From NCBI GenBank assembly GCA_905221605.1, contig CAJNDS010000390.1, positions 1-30,000 of the forward strand: 30,000 bases of DNA. The letters run 5' to 3'. The stretch comes from Symbiodinium natans (lineage: Eukaryota; Sar; Dinophyceae; Suessiales; Symbiodiniaceae). The position numbers and the translations under genes are program-made. Positions 8,485 to 18,262 of this stretch are shown here, one piece after another. The notes below the pieces were generated by a model, which was given only the letters and a program-made list of their open reading frames with translations, was not told where the DNA came from and searched no databases. Within the stretch, counting starts at the first letter, position 1. The number at the start of each line of letters is the position of its first letter.

Positions 8485-8790
8485 CGAATTTGGCACCTTC
8501 ACAGTGCACTGGGCTTAAAGGAGTGGGTTTTCGCTTGAGGGCTTTGGCGGGTTTGGCACCCCCGCAGTGCACTGGACTCAACGTGTAGCGGACTTGGGTT
8601 TAGGGTTCAGGGTCTAGGGTGGGTAGTGATTGAATTCATGGTTCGGCACCCTCGCAGTGCACTGGGCTCAAAGTGTAGGGGGTTGGGTTTAGGGTTTCCG
8701 AATTTGGCACCTTCACAGTGCACTGGGCTTAAGGGTGGCGGAGTGGGTTTTTGGTTTTAGGGCTTAGTCGGGTTTAAAGGTGTGCCAAGC
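8485..8790 (+). repeat. Diverged extra copy of box/telomere module
   Basis: Four boxes at 8492-8511, 8555-8574, 8645-8664 and 8706-8725 lie in the same orientation as the right-arm cluster, with matching flanks (CCGAATTTGGCACC, TTCATGGTTCGGCACC, GTGTAGCGG). It resembles 7960-8300 but is more diverged and lies outside the palindrome, so it is an older duplication. Confidence 0.75.
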
Positions 8791-9354
8791 GCTGAAACGG
8801 AACACCAAACCCTCAAAAACATAAAGCCTTCATGCCCTGTGCACTGTGAGGGTGCCAAAGCCCGAAGTACAAAACCTTAAACAGCAAACCCAATCTGCAG
8901 CTGTCACAGCACTCTTTCGAGGAACCCTGGGCGCCACGCCAGCGCGCCTTACACCCCTTTACCTCCAACTGGTATGCTCCTCTGCCTCCTGTCTGTGTGC
9001 CTGCAGGCCCCTGGGAAATGTTTGAAGTCAGGAGGCGTGGGCAGGAACAGTTAGAACATCTCTCCATGCATAAATAAATAAACAAAATAAATAAATATAT
9101 ATATATATATAGACATGTTATACAAGGAAGCATAAATAGAACTACTGGAACTACACAAAAAATAAACTCGATTTGTGGGTGAAGTATGCGGTTTCTTATC
9201 ACTTATAATGGTCCCAGTTTTGCAAAATACCCATGTTTTACAAAGCGCCATTTTGGTCGAAGAGTGAGAAAATATAGTAGTAACAACCTATTTTTTCAGA
9301 GCCAGATGCCACGAAATCCGAGCCAGATGCAACGAAATCGTCATTTCTGAATAA
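8791..9354. other. Gene-free stretch with one inverted box
   Basis: A box lies at 8837-8856 in the opposite orientation to its neighbours (TGCACTGTGAGGGTGCC). An AAAT/AT low-complexity run occupies about 9067-9111. A short direct repeat GAGCCAGATGCMACGAAATC lies at about 9300-9341. The minus-strand frame 8813-9202 (129 codons) crosses the AT run and has no recognisable domain, so I do not call it a gene. Confidence 0.4.
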
Positions 9355-9889
9355 ATTCAATTAATTCACCCCCCCCTTTTGGAATTAATTGAATTAAATG
9401 AATTAATGGAATTAATTGAATTAATGGAATTAATTGAATTAATTGAATTAATTCAATTAATTCCAAATGAGGGGTGAATTAGTTGAATTAATTCAATTAA
9501 TTCAGTTAATTCAATTAATTCAATTAATTCAATTAATTCAATTAATTCAATTAATTCAATTAATTCCAAATGGGGGGGTGGGGGGCTCGGGGCTGGGGGC
9601 GGGGGGGGGGCACCATTTGGAAATAATTGAATTAATTGAATTAATTCACCCCCCCCCCCCCTTTTGGAATTAATTGAATTAAATGAATTAATGGAATTAA
9701 TTGAATTAATGGAATTAATTGAATTAATTCAATTAATTCAATTAATTCCAAATGGGGGGTGAATTAATTGAATTAATTCAATTAATTCAATTAATTCAAT
9801 TAATTCAATTAATTCAATTAATTCAATTAATTCAATTAATTCAATTAATTCAATTAATTCAATTAATTCAAATGGGGGGGGGCACCATT
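9355..9889. repeat. AATTAATTG/CAATTAATT arrays with G-run caps
   Basis: 9-bp units AATTAATTG switch to their complement CAATTAATT within a block, so each block can fold on itself. Blocks are bounded by CCCCCCTTTTGGAATT on one side and AATTCCAAATGGGGGG on the other. A direct repeat of about 290 bp puts nearly the same block start at about 9370 and 9655. The LIQLIQ/INSINS-type open frames (for example 9467-9673) are by-products. A G-rich run is at 9575-9610. Confidence 0.9.
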
Positions 9890-10175
9890 CCGGGCTCGTA
9901 AATTAGTATTGCGGGGAGGCCCGGGCTCGTGATTTAGTATTGGGGGGAGGCCCGGGCTCGTGATTTAGTATTGGGGGGAGGCCCGGCCTCGTAATTTGGA
10001 GGCCGGGCTCGTGATTTAGCCCGGGCTCGTGATTTAGTATTGGGGGGAGGCCCGGGCTCGTGATTTAGTATTGCGGGAAGGCCCGGGCTCGTAATTTAGT
10101 ATTGGGGGGAGGCCCGGGCTCGTGATTTAGTATTGGGGGGAGGCCCGGGCTCGTGGTTTAGTATTGGGGGGAGGA
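9890..10175 (+). repeat. 31-bp tandem array, left copy (about 10 units)
   Basis: GGGCTCGTGATTTAGTATTG followed by GGGGGAGGCCC recurs about every 31 bp. Aberrant units near 9983-10030 (GGCCTCGTAATTTGGAGG, then a unit lacking TATTGGGGGGAGG) are found in mirror order in the array at 12236-12590, showing the two arrays are an inverted duplication. Confidence 0.92.
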
Positions 10176-10841
10176 GGATTCCCCAGCCCCCACCCCCCAT
10201 TTGGAAATAAATGAATTAATTGAATTAATTGAAATAATTGAATTAATTCAATTAATTCAATTAATTCAATTAATTCATTTATTTCCAAAGGGGAGGTGGA
10301 ATTAATTGAATTAATTGAATTAATTGAATTAATTGAATTAATTGAATTAATTGAATTAATTGAATTAATTGAATTAATTGAATTAATTGAATTAATTGAA
10401 TTAATTGAATTAATTGAATTAATTGAATTAATTGAACCCCCCCCTTTGGAAATAAATGAATTAATTGAATTAATTGAATTAATTGGAATTAATTCAAGAA
10501 TTAATTGAATTAATTGAATTAATTGAATTAGTTGAATTAGTTGAATTATTTCGATTAATTCAATTAATTCATTTATTTCCAAATGGGGGGGATTCCCCAG
10601 CCCCCACCCCTCCCCCCCTTTGGAAATAAATGAATTAATTGAATTAATTCAATTAATTCAATTAATTCAATTAATGCAATTAATTCAATTAATTCAATTA
10701 ATTCATTTATTTCCAAAGGGGGGGTGGAATTAATTGAATTAATTTAATTAATTGAATTAATTCAATTAATTCAATTAATTCAATTCATTCAATTAATTCA
10801 TTTATTTCCAAATGGGGGATTCCCCAGACCCCACCCCCCCA
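10176..10841. repeat. Foldback AT-rich blocks and G/C-rich junctions
   Basis: Blocks run CCCTTTGGAAATAAATG, (AATTAATTG)n, (CAATTAATT)m, CATTTATTTCCAAAGGG, a self-complementary layout. One block (about 10288-10435) has some 16 uninterrupted AATTGAATT-type units. Junctions GGATTCCCCAGCCCCCACC lie at about 10177, 10590 and 10817, with G/C runs that could form G-quadruplexes on one strand. Confidence 0.88.
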
Positions 10842-11564
10842 GCTCGATTTGGCCAAATTTTGCCCGGAGGCTGCCCGGCAAAATTTGGCCAAATCGAGCC
10901 GCGCCTTTCTGGAGGCCCGAAATTATTTAAACTATCGCGGCTCGATTTGGCCAAATTTTGCCGGGCAGCCTCCGGGCAAAATTTGGCCAAATCGAGCCAC
11001 GCATTTCTCATCGCATACGAAGGGCAGCCCGGTTTGGCCAAATTTTGCCCGGAAGCTGCCCGGCAAAATTTGGCCAAATCGAGCCGCGATAGTTTAAAAA
11101 TTTCGGGCCTTCAGAAAGGCGCGGCTCGATTTGGCCAAATTTTGCCCGGAGGCTGCCCGGCAAAATTTGGCCAAATCGAGCCACGCATTTCTCATCGCGT
11201 TCGACGAGCAGCCCGATTTGGCCAAATTTTGCCCGCAGACTGCCCGGCAAAATCTGGCCAAATCGAGCCGCGCCTTTCTGGAGGCCCGAAATTATTTAAA
11301 CTATCGCGGCTCGATTTGGCCAAATTTTGCCGGGAAGTCTGCGGGCAAAAAATTTGGCCAAATCGGGCTGCTCGTCGTACGCGCTGAGAAATGCGCGGCT
11401 CGATTTGGCCAAATTTTGCCGGGCAGCCTCCGGGCAAAATTTGGCCAAATCGAGCCGCGCATTTCTCATGGCATACGAAGAGCAGCCCGATTTGGCCAAA
11501 TTTTGCCCGCAGGCTGCCCGGCAAAATTTGGCCAAATCGAGCCGCGATAGTTTAAATAATTTCG
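10842..11564. repeat. Array of eight long hairpins with flipped loops and spacers
   Basis: Eight near-perfect inverted repeats, stems about 20-24 bp (GGCTCGATTTGGCCAAA then TTTTGCC, with complement) around a 12-bp loop. They lie at 10842-10899, 10939-10998, 11025-11085, 11123-11182, 11211-11269, 11308-11368, 11397-11456 and 11488-11543. Loop CGGAGGCTGCCC (and variants) is forward in units 1, 3, 4, 5 and 8 and reversed in 2, 6 and 7. Spacers are of two kinds: A (GCGCCTTTCTGGAGG to AAACTATCGC) and B (ACGCATTTCTCATCGC to AGCAGCC). Each occurs in both orientations, in the order A, B, A-rev, B, A, B-rev, B, A-rev (truncated). Open frames across it are by-products. Confidence 0.9.
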
Positions 11565-12235
11565 TTCAATTAGTTCATTAATTTCCAAATGGCGGGGATT
11601 CCCCAGCCCCCACCCCCCCCCTTTGGAAATAAATGAATTAATTGAATTAATTGAATTAATTGAATTAATTCAATTAATTCAATTAATTCATTTATTTCCA
11701 AAGGGGGGGTGGAATTAATTGAATTAATTGAATTAATTGAATTAATTGAATTAATTGAATTGATTCAATTAATTCAATTAATTCAATTAATTCAATTAAT
11801 TCAATTATTTCCAAATGGGGGGATTCCCCAGCCCCCACCCCTCCCCCCCCTTTGGAAATAAATGAATTAATTGAATTAATTGAATTAATTGAAATAATTG
11901 AATTAATTCAATTAATTCAATTAATTCCACCCCCCCTTTGGAAATAAATGAATTAATTGAATTAATTGAATTAATTGAATTAATTCAATTAATTCAATTA
12001 ATTGAATGAATTCATTTATTTCCAAAGGGGGGGGTGGGGGCTGGGGAATCCCCCCCATTTGGAAATAAATGAATTAATTGAATTAATTGAAATAATTGAA
12101 TTAATTCAATTAATTAAATTAATTCCACCTCCCCTTTGGAAATAAATCAATTAATTGAATTAGTTGAATTAATTCAATTATTTCAATTAATTCAAGTAAT
12201 TCATTTATTTCCAAATGGGGGGTGGGGGCTGGGGC
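11565..12235. repeat. Foldback AT-rich blocks, right side
   Basis: Same block grammar as 10176-10841. Junction boxes at about 11595 and 11819 keep the left-side orientation, while those at about 12026-12057 and 12217-12236 are inverted. Only the outer part is therefore a clean mirror of the left side, and the inner blocks look rearranged. AAAGGGGAGGTGGAATT at about 10285 has its mirror at about 12120-12138. Confidence 0.85.
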
Positions 12236-12590
12236 ATCCTCCTCCCCCCAATACTAAACCACGAGCCCGGGCCTCCCCCCAATACTAAATCACGAGCCCG
12301 GGCCTCCTCCGAGTTTGGGCCTTCCCGCAATACTAAATCACGAGCCCGGGCCTCCCCCCAATACTAAATCACGAGCCCGGGCTAAATCACGAGCCCGGGC
12401 CTCCAAATTACGAGGCCGGGCCTCCCCCCAATACTAAATCACGAGCCCGGGCCTCCCCCCAATACTAAATCACGAGCCCGGGCCTCCCGCAATACTAAAT
12501 CACGAGCCCGGGCCTCCCCCCAATACTAATTTACGAGCCCGGGCCTCCTCCCAATACTAAATCACGAGCCCTCCTCCCCCCAATACTAGG
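12236..12590 (-). repeat. 31-bp tandem array, inverted copy (about 11 units)
   Basis: CCCAATACTAAATCACGAGC then CCGGGCCTC recurs about every 31 bp, reverse complement of 9890-10175, including the same aberrant units (about 12375-12425). One extra odd unit (GAGTTTGGGCCTTCC, about 12308-12325) is absent from the left array. Confidence 0.92.
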
Positions 12591-14898
12591 GCACAGTTTT
12601 TGCTCCAAAAAGTGACATCGCAAGCCCTGGTCCCTAAGATTTTGAGCTCATTTCTTGCCCCAAAGAGTAACATCGCAAGCCCTGGCCCCTAAGATTTTGG
12701 GCTCATTTCTTGCCCCAAAGAGTAACATCGCAAGCCCTGGTCCTTATTATTTGGGGCCCAGTTTTTGCTCCAAAGAGTCAAATCGCAAGCCCTGGTCCCT
12801 AAGATTTTGGACTCAGTTTTTTGCTCCAAAGCAAGCCCTGGTCCTTAAGATTTTGGGCTCATTTCTTGCCCCGAAGAGTCAAATCGCAAGCCCTGGTCCC
12901 GAAGATTTCGGGTTCAATTTTTGCTCCACAGAGTCAAACCGCAAGCCCTGGTCCCTAAGATTTGGGGCACAGATTTTGCTCCAAAAGGGTCAAATCGCAA
13001 GCCCTGCTCCCTAAGATTTTGGGCCCATTTCTTGCCCAAAAGAGTGACATCGCAAGCCCTGGTCCCTAAGATCTTGGGCCCAGTTGCTCCAAAGAGTCAA
13101 ATCGCAAGCCCTGCTCCCTAAGATTTTGGGCACAGTTTTTGCTCCAAAGAGTCAAATCGCAAGCCCTGGTCCCTAAGATTTTGGGTTCAATCTTTGCTCC
13201 AAAGAGTAACATCGCAAGCCCTGGTCCCTAAGATTTGGGGCCCAGTCTTTGCTCCGAAGAGTCAAATCGCAAGCCCTGGTCCCTAAGATTTTGGGTTCAA
13301 TTTTTGCTCCAAAGAGTGACATCGCAAGCTCTGGTCCCTAAGATTGGGGGCCCAGTTTTGCCTCCAAAGAGTGACATCGCAAGTCCTGGTCCCTAAGATT
13401 TTGGGTTCAATTTTTGCTCCAAAGAGTGACATCGCAAGCCCTGGTCCCTAAGATTTGGGGCCCAGTTTTTGCTCCAAAGAGTAACATCGCAAGCCCTGGT
13501 CCCTAAGATTTTGGGTTCATTTTTTGCTCCAAAGAGTGACATCGCAAGCCCTGGTCCCTAGGATTTGGGGCCCAGTTTTTGCTCCAAAGAGTGACATCGC
13601 AAGTCCTGGTCCCTAAGATTTTGGGTTCAATTTTTGCTCCAAAGAGTGACATCGCAAGCCCTGGTCCTTAAGATTTTGGGTTCGTTTTTTGCTCCAAACA
13701 GTGACATCGCAAGCCCTGGTCCCTAAGATTTGGGGCCAAGTTTTTGCTCCAAAGAGTCAAATCGCAAGCCCTGGTCCCTGAGATTTTGGGTTCATTTTTT
13801 GCTCCAAAGAGTGACATCGCAAGCCCTGGCCCCTAAGATCTTGGGCCCAGTTTTGCTCCAAAGAGTCAAATCGCAAGCCCTGGTCCCTAAGATTTTGGGT
13901 TCAATTTTTGCTCCAAAGAGTCAAATCGCAGGCCCTGGTCCCTAAGATTTTGCATTCATTGTTGCTCCAAAGAGTGACATCGCAAGCCCTGGTCCCTAAG
14001 ATCTTGGGCCCAGTTTTTGCTCCGAAGAGTCAAATCGCAAGCCCTGGTCCCTAAGATTTTGGGTTCATTTTTTGCTCCAAAGAGTCAAATCGCAAGCCCT
14101 GGTCCCTAAGATTTGGGGCCCAGTTTTTGCTCCAAAGAGTCAAATCGCAAGCCCTGGTCCCTAAGATTTTGGGTTCATTTTTTGCTCCAAAGAGTGACAT
14201 CGCAAGCCCTTGTCCCTAAGATTTTGGGCCCAGTTTTTGGTTCAAAGAGTCAAATCGCAAGCCCTGGTCCCTAAGATTTTGGGTTCAATTTTTGCTCCAA
14301 AGAGTCAAACCGCAAGCCCTGGTCCCTAAGATTTGGGGCCCAGTTTTTGCTCCAAAGAGTCAAATCGCAAACCCTGCTCCCTAAGATTTTGGGCACAGTT
14401 TTTGCTCCAAAGAGTCAAATCGCAAGCCCTGGTCCCTAAGACTTTGGGTTCAATTTTGCTCCAAAGAGTGACATCGCAAGCCCTGGTCCCTAAGATTTGG
14501 GGCCCAGTTTTTGCGCCAAAGAGTAAAATCGCAAGCCCTGGTCCCTTAGATTTTTGGGTCGATTTTTGCTCCAAAGAGTCAAATCGCAAGCCCTGGTCCC
14601 TAAGTTGTCGGGGTCGATTTGTGCTCCACAGAGTCAAATCGCAAGCCCTGGTCCCTAAGATTTCGGGGTCGATTTGTGCTCCACGGAGTCAAATTGCAAG
14701 CCCTGGTCCCTAAGATTTTGGGCCCAGTATTTGCTCCAAAAGGTGAAATCGCAAGCCCCGGTCTTTAAGATTTTGGGCTCATTTCTTGCTCCAAAGAGTA
14801 ACATCGCAAGCCCTGGTCCCTAAGATTTTGGAATCGATTTTTGCTCCAAAGAGTCAGATCGCAAGCCCTGGTCCTAAAATGTTGGGCTCAATTTTTGC
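12587..14898 (+). repeat. 55-bp satellite, about 42 copies, dimeric pattern
   Basis: ATCGCAAGCCCTGGTCCC recurs every 55 bp (sampled at 13215, 13270, 13325 and 13380). Two unit types differ at the segment before TTTTTGCTCC: GGGGCCCAG or GGGTTCAA/T. From about 13180 to 14470 they mostly alternate, giving a 110-bp higher-order period; 12590-13150 is less regular. A second variable site is AGTGACATC, AGTCAAATC or AGTAACATC. Frames of 66-126 codons are by-products of the array. Confidence 0.93.
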
Positions 14899-16425
14899 TT
14901 TTCCCTTCTCTTCTGCTGATAAAACACAAGAAAGGAACTCATATGATAAAGCAGTGGAAAGGTAAGCAGAGGGTGACTCCTTGCGCGTGAGCCTTTCCAT
15001 AATACTCCATCATATTCATCCTCTCGGCCTATCTCTTCTGTTCCTTTCCTTACTCTTCTCCTTCTCATAGTTCTTCCTTTTTGTTTTTCTCATTTCGAAA
15101 AGAAAGAGGGAAGGGAGAAACAAGGGAGAGAGAATAGATAAAGAAGAGTGCCATCTTCTCTGCGCCTTGTTTTGTCTCTCCCTCTTCTCTATTCATCTGT
15201 CTTCTATTCTCTTCCTTGCTCTTCCCATTAAATATGCAATCCTTGGTATCTCTCCTCTCTCCTTCTCTCTTCCTCCAACAGATGTGCTTTTGGATCGTTT
15301 TCTGCATCTTCAAGCGAGAAAAAAGGACACAGACTGCGATTAAAAGGGACGCCCATGTTGGATTGGCAGCAAGCCCAGCTGATGCTCATGATTCTCTCTC
15401 TTTCCCTACACATGGGCGATGGAACGGGTGTCCTTTTCAATCGTTTTCTGCATCTTCAAGAGAAACAGGGACACCCCACAAGAAGGAAAAGCAACATAAG
15501 AGATAGGGAGGGAAATTGACCCTTTCCTCTCTTCTTATCTGCTATTTTTCTTATTCGCTTCAAAAAGCAACATAAGGGAAAGGGGATTTCCTGAAGAGGA
15601 GAGAGGGAACCTATCTGTGAAAAGCAAGAATGGTTTTTTCTAGTTCGAAAGGGAATAGGGAGAGACAAGGGAGAGATGATATGTACAGCTTTGCGCCTTA
15701 TTTTGTGATTCCGTCTCCTTGCTTCCTGTCTCTTCTATTCCTTGCAGCACGCTTCGGGAAACATAGCATCCTTGTTATCTTTCCTCTCTCACTTCCCTTT
15801 CCCTTCTCTTCTTCCGCTTCCTTTTAACTGATAAAACACAAGAAAGGAACTCATATGATAAAGCAGTGAAAAGGTAAGCAGAGGGTGACTCCTTGCGCGT
15901 GAGCCTTTCCATAATACTCCATCATATTCATCCTCTCGGCCTATCTCTTCTGTTCCTTTCCTTACTCTTCTCCTTCTCATAGTTCTTCCTTTTTGTTTTT
16001 CTCATTTCGAAAAGAAAGAGGGAAGGGAGAAACAAGGGAGAGAGAATAGATAAAGAAGAGCGCCATCTTCTCTATTCATCTGTCTTCTATTCTCTTCCTT
16101 GCTCTTCCCATTAAATATGCAATCCTTGGTATCTCTCCTCTCTCCTTCTCTCTTCCTCCAACAGATGTGCTTTTGGATCGTTTTCTGCATCTTCAAGCGA
16201 GAAAAAAGGACACAGAATGCGATTAAAAGGGACGCCCATGTTGGATTGGCAGCAAGCCCAGCTGATGCTCATGATTCTCTCTCTTTTACATATGGGCGAT
16301 GGAACGGGTGTCCTTTTCAATCGTTTTCTGCATCTTCAAGAGAAAAAGGGACACCCCACAAGAAGGAAAAGTAACATAAGAGATAGGGAGGGAAATTGAA
16401 GAACTCCTCATTGTACTTGGTCATT
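14899..16425. repeat. Pyrimidine-rich tandem duplication, period about 912 bp
   Basis: 14910-15520 recurs at 15822-16420 with few changes (for example AAGGAACTCATATGATAAAG at 14932 and 15844). Copy 2 lacks 29 bp present in copy 1 near 15160, between TCTTCTCT microhomologies. A related half-length module lies between them (about 15620-15810). AAGGTAAGCAGAGGG followed by a pyrimidine tract ending CTCCAACAG (about 15272-15281) resembles donor and acceptor splice sites, but no coherent exon translation was found. Frames of 60-96 codons repeat between copies and carry no known domain. Confidence 0.8.
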
Positions 16426-17450
16426 CCCTTTCCTCTCTTCTTATCTGCCCATTTTCTGTGCGCCTTGTTTTGTCTCCCCCTCTTCTCCCATCATCTCTCT
16501 TCTGGTCTTTTCTTTGCTCTTCCCATTAAAAATGCAACCCTTTTTATGTCTCCTCTCTCCTTCTCTCTCCCTCCTCTTCTCCTGTTCCCTTCTAAACGAC
16601 AAAAACGCAAGAAAGGAAGAATAAGAGGGGAATGGAGGCCCTGTTCCTTTTCCTCTTTCAATGGATGGGGGAAGTGGGCGGAGTTGGCCCCTTGCCCGTA
16701 CACCCTCCCCATGCTTCAGCAAACCCCTCCTCTCGCCCTATCGCCTCTGTTTTTTTCCTTGTGCCCAAACGGAAAACGAAAACGGGTTCCTTTATATGTT
16801 CATTGTCCTTCCTTTTGTTTTTTTATTTCACAGGGAAAAGAACCAGAGAAGAGGAAGATAAGAACGAGAGGTGAGATGAAAACGGCACCATCTTCTCTTT
16901 GCCTTATTTTTGCACCTCCCTCTCCTGTCTTAATTTCTCTTCCACTCTTTTTTTCCATTGCTCTTCCCATAATATTGCATTCCTTTTGATAACTCACAGG
17001 AAATTAAAATGGCCTCCTTGTTGTCTCTCCTCTCTCACTTCCCTTTCCCTTCTCTCCTTCTGTTTCCTTTTAATTTTAACTGATAAAACACAAGAAAGGA
17101 GCTTGTAAAATCAAGCAGTGGAAGGGTAAGCAGAAGGTGACTCCTTGTGCGTGGACCTTTGCCGTACTTCACCATACCCCTCTTTTCGGCCTATCTCTTC
17201 GGCTCTTTTCCTAACCCTTCTTCTTTTCATCTTTCTTTTTGTTTTTCTCATTTCGAAAAGACAGAGGGAACGGAGAGATAAGGGAGAGAGGATAGATAAA
17301 GAAGAGTACCATCTTCTTTGCGCCTTGTTTTATCTCTCTTCTATTCTTTTCTTGGCTCTTCCCATGAAAATCGTGTTCCTCTTATCTTTCCCTCCTTCTC
17401 TCCCTTCTCTTCTCCTCACGAGAGCCTTCGACTTTAGGATTGAGGAGAAA
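16426..17450. repeat. Diverged copies of the pyrimidine-rich repeat
   Basis: The landmark GCTCTTCCCAT occurs at 15218, 16101, 16516, 16960 and 17355, indicating a basic monomer of about 400-450 bp. A third GATAAAACACAAGAAAGGA and AAGCAGTGGAAGGGTAAGCAG lies at about 17082-17132, followed by TTTCGAAAAG at 17252. The 197-codon plus frame (16396-16989) is serine/leucine/proline/phenylalanine-rich, as expected of translated CT-rich DNA, so it is not called a gene. Confidence 0.72.
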
Positions 17451-17867
17451 AAGAGAAGAGAAAAGAGGAACTACCTGGTTCTTGTTCCTGAGGTCTCCAT
17501 AGTACGACTGACGTGACAGCAGCGTACCCTCGTGGAAACGTGTATGGCTATAAGAAAACCCGAGTCCCAGCTTCCAAATAGACCCTATTTAAGCCACCCA
17601 CGGGGGGGGGGGTAGGGGGAGGGAGGGGGGGAGGGGGGGAGGGTGGGTGAGGGGGGGGGGGGGGGAGGCAGTTTCCAAAACAGCCCCTATGCCCTGTGCG
17701 AAATCGGCCATGGTCCATGAGTTTGCGCGGCCCAAGAAAGGAAGCGGACCCTTAAACCCTGAACCCGAACACCAACCGGGCCTCCACTCCACGACCCTCG
17801 GCACAACTCAAACTCACCCCGGGACTCTACAGCCCTCAAAACTCGGAGGGTCTAAAGGTTGGGGTTG
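17451..17867. other. Gene-free transition with long G-rich tract
   Basis: 17602-17666 is almost pure G with single interruptions and could form G-quadruplexes. AAGAAAACCCGAGTC at 17552-17566 recurs at 18417-18431. No gene seen; overlapping frames here (17589-17804, 17647-17910) run through the G tract. Confidence 0.5.
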
Positions 17868-17955
17868 GGGGTTTTGGGTTTGGGTGCAGGGTGTAGGGTT
17901 TAGAGGGTAGGGTTCACGGTTCTGGGTTCGGAGTTCATGTTCAGGGTTTAGGTCC
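17868..17955 (+). repeat. Degenerate TTTAGGG-like tract
   Basis: GGGTTTAGGG-type units with many changes (GGGTGTAGGG, GGGTTCACGG). First of the telomere-like islands of the right-hand third. Confidence 0.6.
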
Positions 17956-18162
17956 AAACCTTAAAGCCGGAGCAAACTACAACTTTGTCTCGTCCGTTGC
18001 GCCTTCAACGCAGCACTACCTGGTCTGTCGCTTGCAGCTGCGTTGGATTCGTTGAGGAACGGCCGGTGTACATTGGCTTTGGCCGGGAATGGCCTTGGGA
18101 CATTGGCCTTCTGGTGCGGGCGGAGCCGATGCACCTTCGGCTTCGGCGCCACCAGAGGCGAT
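17956..18162. other. Spacer between telomeric islands
   Basis: GC-rich, with a repeated ACATTGGCYTT (about 18070 and 18100). A 65-codon frame (17985-18182) has no recognisable features. Nothing else seen. Confidence 0.3.
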
Positions 18163-18262
18163 GCCTAAACCCTAGACCCTAAACCCTAAACCCTAAACCC
18201 TAAACCCTAAACCCTAAAGCCTAAAGCCTAAAGCCCTAAAGCCCTAAACCCTAAACCCTGAA
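18163..18262 (-). repeat. Interstitial CCCTAAA island
   Basis: About 13 units including CCTAAAG variants. It is followed at 18267-18303 by a hairpin: GGACT/AGTCC outer stem, CCAGCCCG/CGGGCTGG inner stem, 5-nt loop. Confidence 0.9.

Noticed and set aside
8813-9202. 129-codon minus-strand frame
   Set aside because: It crosses an AAAT/AT low-complexity run that gives an IYIYIF stretch; no recognisable domain.
9890-10175. CRISPR-like regular spacing of 31-bp repeats
   Set aside because: Units are contiguous with no unique spacers, and the context is eukaryotic telomere-type DNA.
10127-10582. 151-codon INSINS/LIQLIQ frame
   Set aside because: Translation of the 9-bp AATTAATTG/CAATTAATT array.
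10842-11564. CRISPR-like or integron-like array of hairpins
   Set aside because: Only two spacer types recur, in both orientations, and there are no associated genes; treated as a eukaryotic repeat array instead.
12655-14713. Frames of 66-126 codons in the 55-bp satellite
   Set aside because: They shift register every unit and have no conserved protein features.
16396-16989. 197-codon Ser/Leu/Phe/Pro-rich frame
   Set aside because: Composition is that of translated CT-rich DNA, it is not conserved across the other repeat copies, and no domain is seen.
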